A stretch of DNA of 64,000 nucleotides from Nitrospirota bacterium. GTDB taxonomy: Bacteria > Nitrospirota > JACRHJ01. Where the stretch lies: contig JACRHJ010000034.1 in the NCBI GenBank assembly GCA_016212105.1, forward strand, positions 23,581 through 87,580, written 5' to 3'. This document shows, in pieces, positions 54,643 through 62,134 of this stretch; the first letter of the stretch is position 1; each line of letters begins with the position of its first letter. The position numbers and the translations under genes are program-made. The notes below the pieces were generated by a model. It searched no databases and was not told where the DNA came from. It saw only the letters and a list, made by a program, of their open reading frames with translations.

Positions 54643-55713
54643 GTGTTTTTGCAGTACCTGAAGCAACACAAAGAAATCCTGACCGTAATCCTTGCCGGCG
54701 CGGTAATCGGCGGGCTCGGCATGTGGCTCGCCTACATGGGGAACCCGCGCAACTCCGGTATCTGCGTCTCCTGTTTTATGGAGAACCTGGCAGGGGCTAT
54801 GGGGCTGCACGGTAACGCCCGGATGCAGTACATACGCCCGGAGCTGGCCGGGTTCGTGCTGGGCGGGACGGCGGCGGCGTTCCTTGCGCGCGAGTTCCGC
54901 TCGGAGGGCGGCTCGTCGCCCCTGATACGCTTCATGGCGGGCGCGCTCCTCATTGTCGGCTGCTCGGTATTCCTCGGCTGCCCCATCAAGATGAGCCTTA
55001 GGGTTTCAGCGGGGGACCTCACGGCGCTCGCGGGCGTCGGCGGCCTTGTCTTTGGCATATGGCTCGGATACGTGTTCCTGAGGCGCGGGTTCTACCTGGG
55101 CGACTCGGTCTCGATGCCGCGCTTCAACGGCCTCGTGATACCTTTACTGATGGCCGGACTGCTCGGCCTGCTCATCATCAGGCCGGAGTTCCTTTACATC
55201 AGCGACAAGGGTCCGGCGGCGCAGAGGGCGCCGATACTCATATCGCTCGGTGTCGGGCTCCTCGCGGGCTACCTCGCACAGCGGTCGCGTTTCTGCGTCA
55301 CCGGCGGCATCGGGAACTTCATGGTATCCGGGGACAAGGGGCTTCTCTCCGGCGTAATCTCGATGATAGCTTTCGCGTTCCTGGTCAGCCTGATGCTCGG
55401 GCAGTTTGCACCCGGCGTCGAGGGGCAGCCGGGTTCGCACCTCTCATACGGCTGGAGCTTCGCGGGCATGGCGCTGGTCGGGCTTACTTCGATACTTATC
55501 GGCGGCTGCCCGTTCCGGCAGTTGATACTCGCCGGGCAGGGGAGCACCGACGCGGGCGCGGCGGTGCTCGGCATGGTCGCGGGCGGCGCGCTTGTCCAGA
55601 GCTGGGGGTTGACCAGCTCCAACCTCGGGCCGACGAACGCGGGCGAGGTTGCGACGCTTCTTGGGCTCGCGTTTGTGCTGATACTGGGTATTGTGATGCG
55701 GGTCAGGGACTGA
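54643..55713 (+). CDS. yedE: YedE-type selenium/sulfur transport membrane protein
   Basis: A 356-residue polytopic protein; start GTG 54643 (TTG 54649 also possible), the frame upstream being repeat. GNPRNSGICVSCFMENLAGA, LGCPIKMSLRVSAGDLTALA, RSRFCVTGGIGNFMVSGDK and LIGGCPFRQLILAGQGSTDA carry the cysteines that guide chalcogen anions in this family; it has about ten helices. The layout matches the TIGR04112 group linked to selenium metabolism. The next genes are a desulfurase, DUF3786 and DUF3343, as in selenium-related operons. Substrate inferred. Confidence 0.83.
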   Translation: MFLQYLKQHKEILTVILAGAVIGGLGMWLAYMGNPRNSGICVSCFMENLAGAMGLHGNARMQYIRPELAGFVLGGTAAAFLAREFRSEGGSSPLIRFMAGALLIVGCSVFLGCPIKMSLRVSAGDLTALAGVGGLVFGIWLGYVFLRRGFYLGDSVSMPRFNGLVIPLLMAGLLGLLIIRPEFLYISDKGPAAQRAPILISLGVGLLAGYLAQRSRFCVTGGIGNFMVSGDKGLLSGVISMIAFAFLVSLMLGQFAPGVEGQPGSHLSYGWSFAGMALVGLTSILIGGCPFRQLILAGQGSTDAGAAVLGMVAGGALVQSWGLTSSNLGPTNAGEVATLLGLAFVLILGIVMRVRD

Positions 55714-56021
55714 CTTTCGGTGTCATTGCGAGGAGCGCATTCGATTGCGCTCAGGGCAGGCTCCGCGACGCGGCAATCTCAGCCTTTGTCCGTCATTCCC
55801 GCGAAAGCGGGAATCCAGGAAGTTCGTAATTCCTGGACCCCGTGTCAAGCACGGGGCGACAAGCATTTAAGGTGCGGGCGCAGTGAACTGCGCCCCTACA
55901 AGAATTGTATACAGGCGGATCCTTCGCGGAGTTTATCCTGAGCGCAGCCGAAGGGCTCAGAATGACAGACAATAAGGGCCGACACGACGGTCGGCCCCTA
56001 CAATTTGGAACAAACCACACC
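55714..56021. other. 308-base repeat-filled gap before the desulfurase
   Basis: Holds TGTCATTGCGAGGAGCGCATTCGATTGCGCTCAGGG..CGGCAATCTCAG (55722-55785), an inverted TGGATTCCCG copy (55792-55817), CCTGGACCCCGTGTCAAGCACGGGG (55832-55856), GGTGCGGGCGCAGTGAACTGCGCCC (55871-55895) and GGGCCGACACGACGGTCGGCC (55976-55997). A + frame runs through them into the desulfurase but is not protein-like. Confidence 0.7.
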
Positions 56022-57179
56022 ATGATATACCTCGACAACGCGGCGACGTCGCACCCCAAGCCAGAGGCCGTTTACCGGCGCGTGGACGACGTGCTCCGGC
56101 ACGCCTCGGCAAACCCGGGCCGCGCGGGTCACCAGATGGCGGTCGAGGCGGACAGGGCCATCTTCGAGGCGCGCGAGTCCGTCGCCCGGCTCTTCAACAT
56201 AAAACATCCGGACAGGATTATATTCACACCGAACGCCACGGCGGCATTGAACCTCGCCATCAAGGGGCTGCTAAAACCCGGCGAGCACTGCGTGACGACG
56301 GCGATGGAGCACAACTCCGTCACAAGGCCGCTCAAGTTCCTCGCGCAGTTGGGCGCGGAGGTGGACAAGGTCCAGCCCTCCCCCAAGGGGGTCACGGACC
56401 CTTTCTCCATAAAAGCCGCGATCAAGACCAATACCACGCTCGTCGCGGTTACGCATGCCTCGAACGTCATCGGCACGATTACGCCTATAGGCGAGATAAT
56501 AGAGGCCGCGCACGCCCGTAACGTACCCGTCCTCCTCGACGCGGCCCAGACCGCCGGCAGCGTGAACATAGACGTGGAGGGCCTGGGTTTAGACCTGCTC
56601 GCCTGCCCAGGCCACAAATGCCTGTACGGGCCGCAGGGCACCGGCTTCCTGTACATCGCGCCGTCAGTAAGGCTGAAGCCCATACTCTACGGCGGGACGG
56701 GCAGCCGCTCCGACATGGACACCATGCCTGACTTCCTGCCGGACAGGTACGAGGCGGGGACTCTCAACACGCCCGGGATAGCGGGCCTCGGCGCGGGCTG
56801 CGAGTTCATCGTGTCCGAGGGCATAGCAAGGATCCGCTCGCACGAGGTCGCACTCTGCAAGCGCCTGATGGAAGGGCTTGCCGGAGTCCCCGGCATGAAA
56901 CTTTACGGCGTGGACGACCCCTGGGCGCGGGCATCGGTCGTGTCATTTAATATTATTGGCAACGTCGAGGGCATGGACCCCGCGTCGGTTGGCGACCGGC
57001 TCGACTCGGAGTTCGGCATCGCGGTGCGGGTCGGCATACACTGCGCCCCGGACGCGCACAAGACGATGGGGAGCTACCCCACAGGCGCGGTGCGGATGAG
57101 CCCGGGGTATTTCAATACGGCGGAAGACATCGACAAGGCAGTCGAGGCTGTGGCGGAGATTGCGCGGGGCGCGAGATAA
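56022..57179 (+). CDS. Cysteine desulfurase (selenocysteine-lyase-like, class V)
   Basis: A 385-residue PLP enzyme, ATG 56022 (no clear ribosome site; the frame upstream is repeat). IYLDNAATSHPKPEAVYRRV, TPNATAALNLAIKGL, TAMEHNSVTRPLKFL, the Schiff-base Lys in LACPGHKCLYGPQGTG and the catalytic Cys in GIHCAPDAHKTMGSYPTGAV (about residue 340). It is the Csd/SufS-like branch with a short active-site loop. In selenium-linked operons it would give S or Se from cysteine/selenocysteine to a carrier such as DUF3343. Its neighbours YedE and DUF3786 support that. Confidence 0.88.
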   Translation: MIYLDNAATSHPKPEAVYRRVDDVLRHASANPGRAGHQMAVEADRAIFEARESVARLFNIKHPDRIIFTPNATAALNLAIKGLLKPGEHCVTTAMEHNSVTRPLKFLAQLGAEVDKVQPSPKGVTDPFSIKAAIKTNTTLVAVTHASNVIGTITPIGEIIEAAHARNVPVLLDAAQTAGSVNIDVEGLGLDLLACPGHKCLYGPQGTGFLYIAPSVRLKPILYGGTGSRSDMDTMPDFLPDRYEAGTLNTPGIAGLGAGCEFIVSEGIARIRSHEVALCKRLMEGLAGVPGMKLYGVDDPWARASVVSFNIIGNVEGMDPASVGDRLDSEFGIAVRVGIHCAPDAHKTMGSYPTGAVRMSPGYFNTAEDIDKAVEAVAEIARGAR

Positions 57180-57482
57180 TGTCTTGACGGGTGGGCTACG
57201 CCCACCGGTTGTCATTCCGAGCGGAGCGAGGAATCTGCTTTTATGTAGGGTCCGACCCGTGTGTCGGCCCATGCACTTCAAATTGGTGCGGGCGCAATGA
57301 ATTGCGCCCCTACAAACAATCACATACAGGCAGATTCTTCGCGGAGTTTATCCTGAGCGTAGCCGAAGGGCTCAGAATGACACCGAAATAAACAACCAGG
57401 GCCGACACACGCTTCGCTTGGTACGGCCCCTACACAAAATCCCCTCTCCTCGCGGGAGATCGGTTGGGGCGAGCGGTATCCC
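57180..57482. other. 303-base repeat-filled gap between desulfurase and DUF3786
   Basis: Contains TTGTCATTCCGAGCGGAGCGAGG (57209-57231), GGTCCGACCCGTGTGTCGGCCC (57248-57269), GGTGCGGGCGCAATGAATTGCGCCC (57285-57309), a TTCTTCGCGGAGTTTATCC element (57333-57352) and the long-armed ACACGCTTCGCTTGGTACGGCC element (57407-57428), the family found inside deoB. No gene seen. Confidence 0.7.
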
Positions 57483-58295
57483 TTGACTCTTATCGAAATA
57501 TACAAGCTGACCGACAAGTCCAACTGCGGCGAATGCGGCCTTGCATCGTGCATGGCGTTCGCGCAGGCGGTGGCGACGGGCGCGAAAGACGCGCACGGCT
57601 GTACGCGCCTGCGTCCCCAAGACGCGGACATGATAACCGGGCAGACCGCGGGCGCGCAGGCGGGGCAGGGATTCGCTGCGTCCATTGAGGCGCTCAGGGA
57701 CAAGGTGCGCCGTACCGACCTGCGGGCAGCCGCGCCGGGCCTCGGCGCGGTGTACAAGGAAGGCACAGGCCTCTCGGTAAACATACTCTGCAAGGAGTTC
57801 GTCGTGGACGATAACGGGGCCGTCACGTCGGAGCTGCACGTCAACAACTGGATACAGTGGCTGATGCTGACGTATGCATCCACGCCGGACCCTAAAAAGC
57901 CGGAGGGCAGGTGGGTGCCGTTCGAGGAGCTTGCGGGCGGCCGGACGACCGCCGGTTATTTCAGGAAGAGGTTCGAGGAGCCGCTGCGGGTAATCGCGGA
58001 CGAGCACACGGACGTCCTGTTCGAGCTGTTGGGACTATTCGGCGGGCGGCATGTGGACGGCTATGACGCGGACTATGCGGTGGAGCTTCGGCCTCTGCCT
58101 AACGTCCCGATGCTGGTGCTTTACTGGCGCGCCGAGGAGGACTTCCCGTCGAAGCTCACGGTGATGTTCGACCCGGCCGCGGCCAGCTACCTCGGCCCGG
58201 AGCTTATTACCGGCATGGGGAGGGGGCTCGTCGAGATGCTCCAGAAGATAATACCCAGGCACGAGCAGGGCGTGCTGAAGATACAGTACCTGTAA
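57483..58295 (+). CDS. DUF3786 protein with N-terminal Fe-S motif
   Basis: A 270-residue protein starting at TTG 57483; no ATG precedes the domain. The first 40 residues are an iron-sulfur domain like that of corrinoid/acetyl-CoA synthase proteins: LTDKSNCGECGLASCMAFAQ then KDAHGCTRL. The rest is DUF3786: GTGLSVNILCKEFVVDDNGA, HVNNWIQWLML, RWVPFEELAGGRTTAGYFRK and DYAVELRPLPNVPMLVLYWRAEED broken across the core. The family's role is unknown, but it recurs with one-carbon, corrinoid and selenium genes in anaerobes. Confidence 0.85.
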   Translation: MTLIEIYKLTDKSNCGECGLASCMAFAQAVATGAKDAHGCTRLRPQDADMITGQTAGAQAGQGFAASIEALRDKVRRTDLRAAAPGLGAVYKEGTGLSVNILCKEFVVDDNGAVTSELHVNNWIQWLMLTYASTPDPKKPEGRWVPFEELAGGRTTAGYFRKRFEEPLRVIADEHTDVLFELLGLFGGRHVDGYDADYAVELRPLPNVPMLVLYWRAEEDFPSKLTVMFDPAAASYLGPELITGMGRGLVEMLQKIIPRHEQGVLKIQYL

Positions 58296-58340
58296 CTGGC
58301 GAGTGATGAGCCGGCCATCGGCCGGCGGCCGCCACCTAAC

Positions 58341-58381
58341 AAAAGTTTTCGGGCCGCCCTTTTACAAAAGGGCGGGACTTT
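58341..58381 (+). repeat. AAAAGTTTT...GGCGGGACTT repeat abutting the DUF3343 start
   Basis: Copy of the AAAAGTTTTTGGGCCGCC family with a CCGCCCTTTTACAAAAGGGCGG stem. It ends one base before the ATG at 58382, so the repeat supplies the whole ribosome-binding region (GGGCGGGACTTT). Other copies: 10886-10923, 35724-35763, 48934-48974, 53724-53762. Confidence 0.8.
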
Positions 58382-58600
58382 ATGCCTGACGATTTCAAGA
58401 TTATCGTCTTCAAGACGACCTACCTGACGTTCAAGGCCGAACGCGCCTTGAAGAAGGCGGGGATAGCGTACAAGATAGTCACGAAGCCGCGCGATATAAG
58501 CTCGGACTGCGGCCTCGCCGTGCGTGTGGACGCGGCCGACCTTGAGGTGGTCACCGCGTTCATGAACGATGGCGGGATAGAATTTATCGGTGTGTGGTAA
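58382..58600 (+). CDS. DUF3343 (putative Se/S carrier-like) protein
   Basis: A 72-residue protein: FKIIVFKTTYLTFKAERALK, KAGIAYKIVTKPRDISSDCG and LAVRVDAADLEVVTAFMNDG. This is the DUF3343 ferredoxin-like fold with the SSDCG cysteine that should carry persulfide or selenide. It fits with the desulfurase and YedE as an acceptor. The ATG directly follows a dispersed repeat. Confidence 0.85.
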   Translation: MPDDFKIIVFKTTYLTFKAERALKKAGIAYKIVTKPRDISSDCGLAVRVDAADLEVVTAFMNDGGIEFIGVW

Positions 58601-58845
58601 AACAACTCCCAAAGCCGCCCTGTAAGCCGAATTCTGTATCCAACCCCCTCGCAGGAGCCGGACGGCGACCATTCCTCTGGGACGCCGGTTACCCGGCGCC
58701 TCGTGCGACCTGACCCGGGGACCTCGGGCGGGCCGCCCTCAATCGTCCCCCTATTTGGTCTTGCTCCGGGTGGGGTTTGCCATGCCCCCGAATGTCGCCA
58801 CCGGGGCGGTGAGCTCTTACCTCGCCGTTTCACCCTTACCCCGCA

Positions 58846-58900
58846 TCCCCCTCGCCCCCGCCCCTCTCCCGCGAGGGGAGAGGGAACAAGGAAGAGAAAT
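58846..58900 (-). repeat. Repeat copy inside rnpB, distal (P9/P10 region)
   Basis: Contains CCCCTCTCCCGCGAGGGGAG. It matches the segment at 59002-59056 at about 50 of 55 positions, and shares its core with the dispersed CTCTCCC...GGGAGAGGGG family (29956-29996, 53508-53549, 54588-54610). Confidence 0.75.
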
Positions 58901-59001
58901 CAGCGCGGCGGTTTGTTTTCTGTGGCACTTTCCGTGGGGTTGCCCCCCCTGGACGTTATCCAGCACCCTGCCCTGCGGAGTTCGGACTTTCCTCTACCCC
59001 G

Positions 59002-59056
59002 TCCCCCTCACCCCCGCCCCTCTCCCGCGAGGGGAGAGGGTAAGAGGAAGAGAAGT
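59002..59056 (-). repeat. Repeat copy inside rnpB, proximal (P3 region)
   Basis: Near-identical to 58846-58900, including flanking GAAGAGAA. Folds as a GC-rich hairpin on its own, so it can sit as an extension of a peripheral stem without breaking the core. Confidence 0.75.
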
Positions 59057-59098
59057 CGCGGGACAGCGGCCGCCCGGACGGCCTTGGGAATTTTATGA

Positions 59099-59118
59099 GA
59101 AGGGGCTTTCGCCCCTTC
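59099..59118 (-). terminator. Short hairpin between RNase HI gene and rnpB
   Basis: GAAGGGGC and GCCCCTTC form an 8-pair stem with a TTTC/GAAA tetraloop just downstream of the RNase HI stop at 59166 on the minus strand. No proper T run follows (TCTCATAAAATT), so termination is weak or it serves another role. Confidence 0.45.
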
Positions 59119-59165
59119 GCCGTCGGAAGCGGGCTCCGCCCTGCCGGCGGCTACCCCCTCTGTGA

Positions 59166-59759
59166 TTATTTTATGCGTTTATCAATCGCCTCGTTGGCGA
59201 GGGCGTCGGCTTCCTTGTTCATCGCCCTCGGTATGTATTTTATCACGACACGGCCGAGCTTCGCCACAAGAATCCGGGCCTCGGCGTGGCGTATTTGCAA
59301 CCCCGCGTCCTTGACCTTGTACAGGCCGTTCATCTGCTTGACCATAAGCTCGGAGTCGGCGTAGACCTCGACCTCCTTAGCGCCCATCTCGATGGCCTTC
59401 TTCAGGCCCTCGATAAGCGCGGAGTACTCCGCCTGGTTGTTGGTAGTGCTGCCCAGGTAACGCGCGAGCTTGCCGACCACCTGGCCGTTTTCGTCCTCCA
59501 TGAAGACGCCGAGCCCGGACTCGCCGGGGTTGCCCCGTGATGCCCCGTCGGTATGGAGTATCAGTTTCCTGCTGGCCGCCTTCGCTGGGGCCTTGTGCGG
59601 AGCGGGCCTTGCAGGCTCGACATCCACCGGCCCGAGCGCGGCCGCGGCCTCCGTCAGGAGCCTCGATAGGCCGTCCCTGCCGAGCCCGTGGTACTCGTGG
59701 AGCAGGGTGTCGATGTCCATCCCCCTGGCGAGGCTTGTCAGTATCTCTGACTTTTTCAC
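59166..59759 (-). CDS. Ribonuclease HI family protein
   Basis: A 197-residue protein starting at GTG 59759, overlapping the stop of the upstream gene (GTGA). The N-terminal ~70 residues are helical and of unknown fold; then the RNase H domain: LILHTDGASRGNPGESGLGV (first Asp), NNQAEYSALIEGLKKAIE (Glu), VEVYADSELMVKQMNGLYKV (Asp) and NKEADALANEAIDKRIK (last Asp). All four catalytic acids are present. It is the branch often paired with the CT398-like zinc-ribbon gene, as here. It would cut RNA in RNA-DNA hybrids. Confidence 0.92.
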   Translation of the reverse strand: MKKSEILTSLARGMDIDTLLHEYHGLGRDGLSRLLTEAAAALGPVDVEPARPAPHKAPAKAASRKLILHTDGASRGNPGESGLGVFMEDENGQVVGKLARYLGSTTNNQAEYSALIEGLKKAIEMGAKEVEVYADSELMVKQMNGLYKVKDAGLQIRHAEARILVAKLGRVVIKYIPRAMNKEADALANEAIDKRIK

Positions 59760-60463
59760 GATTCCTTGAAGTAAAGTATCCTGCGGCAGTTGTGGCACTT
59801 GACGAGCGCCTCGCCCTTGCGCACGTTGTTGAAGGCCTGCGGAGGGATGATCATCCGGCAGCCTGTGCAGGAGCCGTTCGCGGCCTCCGCGACGGCGGAG
59901 TCCGGGAACATCTTGAGGAGGTAGTTGTAGTAGTCGAGTATCTCCTTTGAAACGGAGGCGACGATCTCGGCGCGCCTCGCGGTCAGCTCTCTCAGCTGCA
60001 CGTCTCCGGATACGAACTTCTCCTCGATGCGGGCCTTGTTCTCCTCGAACTTCGCGGTCTCGGCGGCAAACGCATCCGCCTTCTCCTTCAGGTCCGCGTC
60101 AGCCTTCTCGACACGCTCCATAAGTTCGAGGGACGACTCCTCGAGGCGGGTAATCTTCTTCTGGCACTCCTCGATCTCCTTGAGGTGCGCGAAGTACTCC
60201 TTGTTGTTCTTTATCTCGGAGGAGCGGTCCTTGAGCTTGCCGAGCCGGTCGGTCTCGGTGGAGAGCTCCATCTCGGCGTCGCGCTTCGACTTGTTGGCGG
60301 ACTCGGCGGCGGCCCTGGCGTCCGCCGTAATGGCCTCCGCGGAACGGAGGTCTTCGCCTGCTATGGCGACCAGCCTCGGGAGGCGCTCCTTGTCCTTCTC
60401 TATCTTGTGTATCTGCCTGTCGACTTCCTGCACCTCAATCAATATCCTGATGTCTTCCAGCAC
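59756..60463 (-). CDS. C4-type zinc-ribbon coiled-coil protein (DUF164/CT398-like)
   Basis: A 235-residue protein from GTG 60463 with AGGAGG upstream. Residues 1-170 are a long coiled coil (EVQEVDRQIHKIEKDKERLP ... IEECQKKITRLEESSLELME). The C-terminus is a zinc ribbon: GSCTGCRMIIPPQAFNNVRK, then LVKCHNCRRILYF. This family is thought to act as a scaffold near the flagellar/secretion or DNA machinery (CT398 interacts with RpoN). Its adjacency to the RNase HI and Nif3 genes is a common arrangement. Confidence 0.88.
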   Translation of the reverse strand: MLEDIRILIEVQEVDRQIHKIEKDKERLPRLVAIAGEDLRSAEAITADARAAAESANKSKRDAEMELSTETDRLGKLKDRSSEIKNNKEYFAHLKEIEECQKKITRLEESSLELMERVEKADADLKEKADAFAAETAKFEENKARIEEKFVSGDVQLRELTARRAEIVASVSKEILDYYNYLLKMFPDSAVAEAANGSCTGCRMIIPPQAFNNVRKGEALVKCHNCRRILYFKES

Positions 60464-60553
60464 GGTTCCTCCTGTTGCATTTTCCTTCATCATAATAATA
60501 CAGCCAACAACAAAGTCACTGGATTCCCGCGTTCGCGGGAATGACGGGCAAAG

Positions 60554-61357
60554 TTACAGCTGCGACCAGGGCTCTGCCTGGCCCTTGCTCACCAGTATCT
60601 CGACGTCCCAGCCCTTTTTCCCGAACGCCTTCTTGAGCATGCCAGCGAGGTGCGGGACCACCGGCATTTCGGAGCCGAAATGCCCGACGTCGAGGACGGC
60701 AATACCGAGTTCCAGCGCCTTCAGCGCGTCGTGGTACTTGACGTCACCCGTAATGTAGATGTCCGCCCCTGCGGACGCGGCCTCGCCGATGAAATCTGCC
60801 CCGCTCCCTCCGCAGACCGCGACCCGGCCGGCCATGACGCGCGGGTCGCCTATCAGACGTACCCCCTTCAGTCCGAACGCGGCCTTGAGCTTGGCCGCGA
60901 CACCGGCCACGGAAAGCCGGCCCGGAAGGTCGCCGATACGGCCGTAGCCGTAGCCAGCCGGCCACCCGGCCGCCTGGTTCAGCGGCCCGGCCTTCCTGAG
61001 GCCCAGCGGCTTGGCCAGCGCGTAGCTGACGCCCTCCGGTATCCTGTCGAGGCTCGTGTGGGCGCTGTATATGGCGACGCCTGACTTTATCGCCGCGCCA
61101 ACCGTCGCGCCGACGCCCTTGTCCAGGTCGAGGCTCCCGAGCGGCCTGAAAAAGAGCGGGTGGTGCGAGACCAACAGGCCCGCGCCGAGCCCGGCCGCAC
61201 CGGATACGATCTCAGGCAACGGGTCGAGCGCGACCATGACCCTGTCTACCTCCGTGGATGGGTCCCCGACCTGAAGGCCGGAGTTGTCCCATTCGGCCGC
61301 GAGCGCGGGCGGGGCCAGTGTTTCGATTACGGCGATTATGTCTGCCAGCGTCGTCAT
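60554..61357 (-). CDS. Nif3-like dinuclear metal centre protein (GTP cyclohydrolase I type 2-like)
   Basis: A 267-residue protein. Nif3 marks: APPALAAEWDNSGLQVGDPS, GLLVSHHPLFFRPLGSLDLD (HHP metal ligands), AIYSAHTSLDRIPEGVSYAL and ITGDVKYHDALKALELGIAV with the later DVGHFGSEMPVV. These residues bind two metals inside a hexameric ring. The biochemical role of the family is unsettled. It precedes the zinc-ribbon gene on the same strand; a repeat hairpin (60520-60545) fills part of the gap between them. Confidence 0.92.
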   Translation of the reverse strand: MTTLADIIAVIETLAPPALAAEWDNSGLQVGDPSTEVDRVMVALDPLPEIVSGAAGLGAGLLVSHHPLFFRPLGSLDLDKGVGATVGAAIKSGVAIYSAHTSLDRIPEGVSYALAKPLGLRKAGPLNQAAGWPAGYGYGRIGDLPGRLSVAGVAAKLKAAFGLKGVRLIGDPRVMAGRVAVCGGSGADFIGEAASAGADIYITGDVKYHDALKALELGIAVLDVGHFGSEMPVVPHLAGMLKKAFGKKGWDVEILVSKGQAEPWSQL

Positions 61358-61441
61358 CCAGCAGTCTCCGTCAACGACAAGTCAAACGCATCGGTGCGTT
61401 GCGACATCAGGATACCCGCCGGCCAATAAAGCCGCACGGGC

Positions 61442-61470
61442 AAAAAAAATGCACCCGGTTTACGGGTGCA
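61442..61470 (-). terminator. Rho-independent terminator downstream of the CAU tRNA
   Basis: TGCACCCG and CGGGTGCA form an 8-pair stem with a five-base loop, followed on the minus strand by eight T. It lies about 140 bases behind the tRNA at 61613-61688 and before the Nif3 gene. Confidence 0.85.
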
Positions 61471-61612
61471 GTCTATCTCTCGAACTTTCTCGCGGAGCCG
61501 TTTGTGGTTTTCGGGCATCCCGCCCACGGCTCAGTTATTTTGTATGCCTTTGAAAAACAATGGTAATGCGGGTTCATCATTCCCAGCCTTTTTCCCCTCG
61601 CAGTAGAGGGAG

Positions 61613-61688
61613 TGGTGGGCCCACCAGGATTCGAACCTGGGACAATCCGGTTATGAGCCGGGAGCTCTACCAACTGAGCTATAGGCCC
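61613..61688 (-). tRNA. tRNA with CAU anticodon (Met, or Ile2 if modified)
   Basis: 76 bases on the minus strand from GGGCCTATAGCTCAGTTGGT; the T loop is GGTTCGAATCC and the acceptor pairs GGGCCTA with TGGGCCC (one U-G). Anticodon loop CTCATAA gives CAU. CCA is encoded. Initiator features (C1-A72 mismatch, three GC pairs in the anticodon stem of the initiator type) are not evident. CAU could be elongator Met or lysidine-modified Ile2; I cannot decide without tilS identity elements being compared. Confidence 0.9.
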
Positions 61689-62134
61689 TCTCAGCATCTC
61701 AGAAGTCCAGTATTTTTCCATAAAGGCGGCCCAAAGTCAAGACCAAACTGGTTCCGGGAATAATTTTTCCAAATAACCCTTTATATCGGGCCTGTTTTCT
61801 ATTATAATCCAATGTTCGCGTGGAAGGCAAGGCCACAAAACGCAATTGATGCCCTGCTTGTCTTTGCGAGCGAAGCGAAGCAATCTCCTCGATGGCTATA
61901 TTCAATGGAGGAGATTGCCGCGTCGCCTTCGGCTCCTCGCAAAGACAGACAAGACAGGGGCGACCCGTGTGTCGGCCCAGATTGTCACCCCCGTGAAAAC
62001 GGGGGGGCCATTTTGTCATTGCGCATTAAATGGATTCCCGCTTTCGCGGGAATGACAATTTTATTCTTACCGCCCCGTGTCTGACACGGGGGCCAGGAAT
62101 TGTTGCAATATTATCCACACCGGAGGTCTTATAA
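61689..62134. other. 446-base gap before gltX: repeats
   Basis: Contains a TTTGCGAGCGAAGCG...ATTGCCGCGTCGCCTTCGG element pair (61862-61944), GGGGCGACCCGTGTGTCGGCCC (61958-61979), GTCACCCCCGTGAAAACGGGGG (61984-62005), a TGGATTCCCG hairpin (62031-62056) and CCCCGTGTCTGACACGGGG (62072-62090). No gene seen; the gltX ribosome site (CGGAGG) follows at about 62120. Confidence 0.7.

Larger units (their letters stand above)
58610..59086 (-). ncRNA. rnpB: RNase P RNA (type A), enlarged by two repeat copies
   Basis: On the minus strand the core is clear: AGGAAAGTCCGAACTCCGCA, GGGCAGGGTGCTGGATAACG, ACAGAAAACAAACCGCC, GGTAAGGGTGAAACGGCGAG, GTAAGAGCTCACCGC and the 3' ACAGAATTCGGCTTACAGG. Ends are set by P1 pairing: AAGGCCGTCC near 59085 with GGGCGGCTTT near 58611. 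At about 477 bases it is longer than most bacterial type A RNAs; two near-identical 55-base segments lie at 58846-58900 and 59002-59056, at the positions of the P9/P10-region and P3 hairpins. Ends accurate to a few bases. Confidence 0.9.

Noticed and set aside
61613..61688. Initiator tRNA-fMet
   Set aside because: The acceptor stem starts with a proper G1-C72 pair, which an initiator lacks; elongator Met or Ile2 remains.
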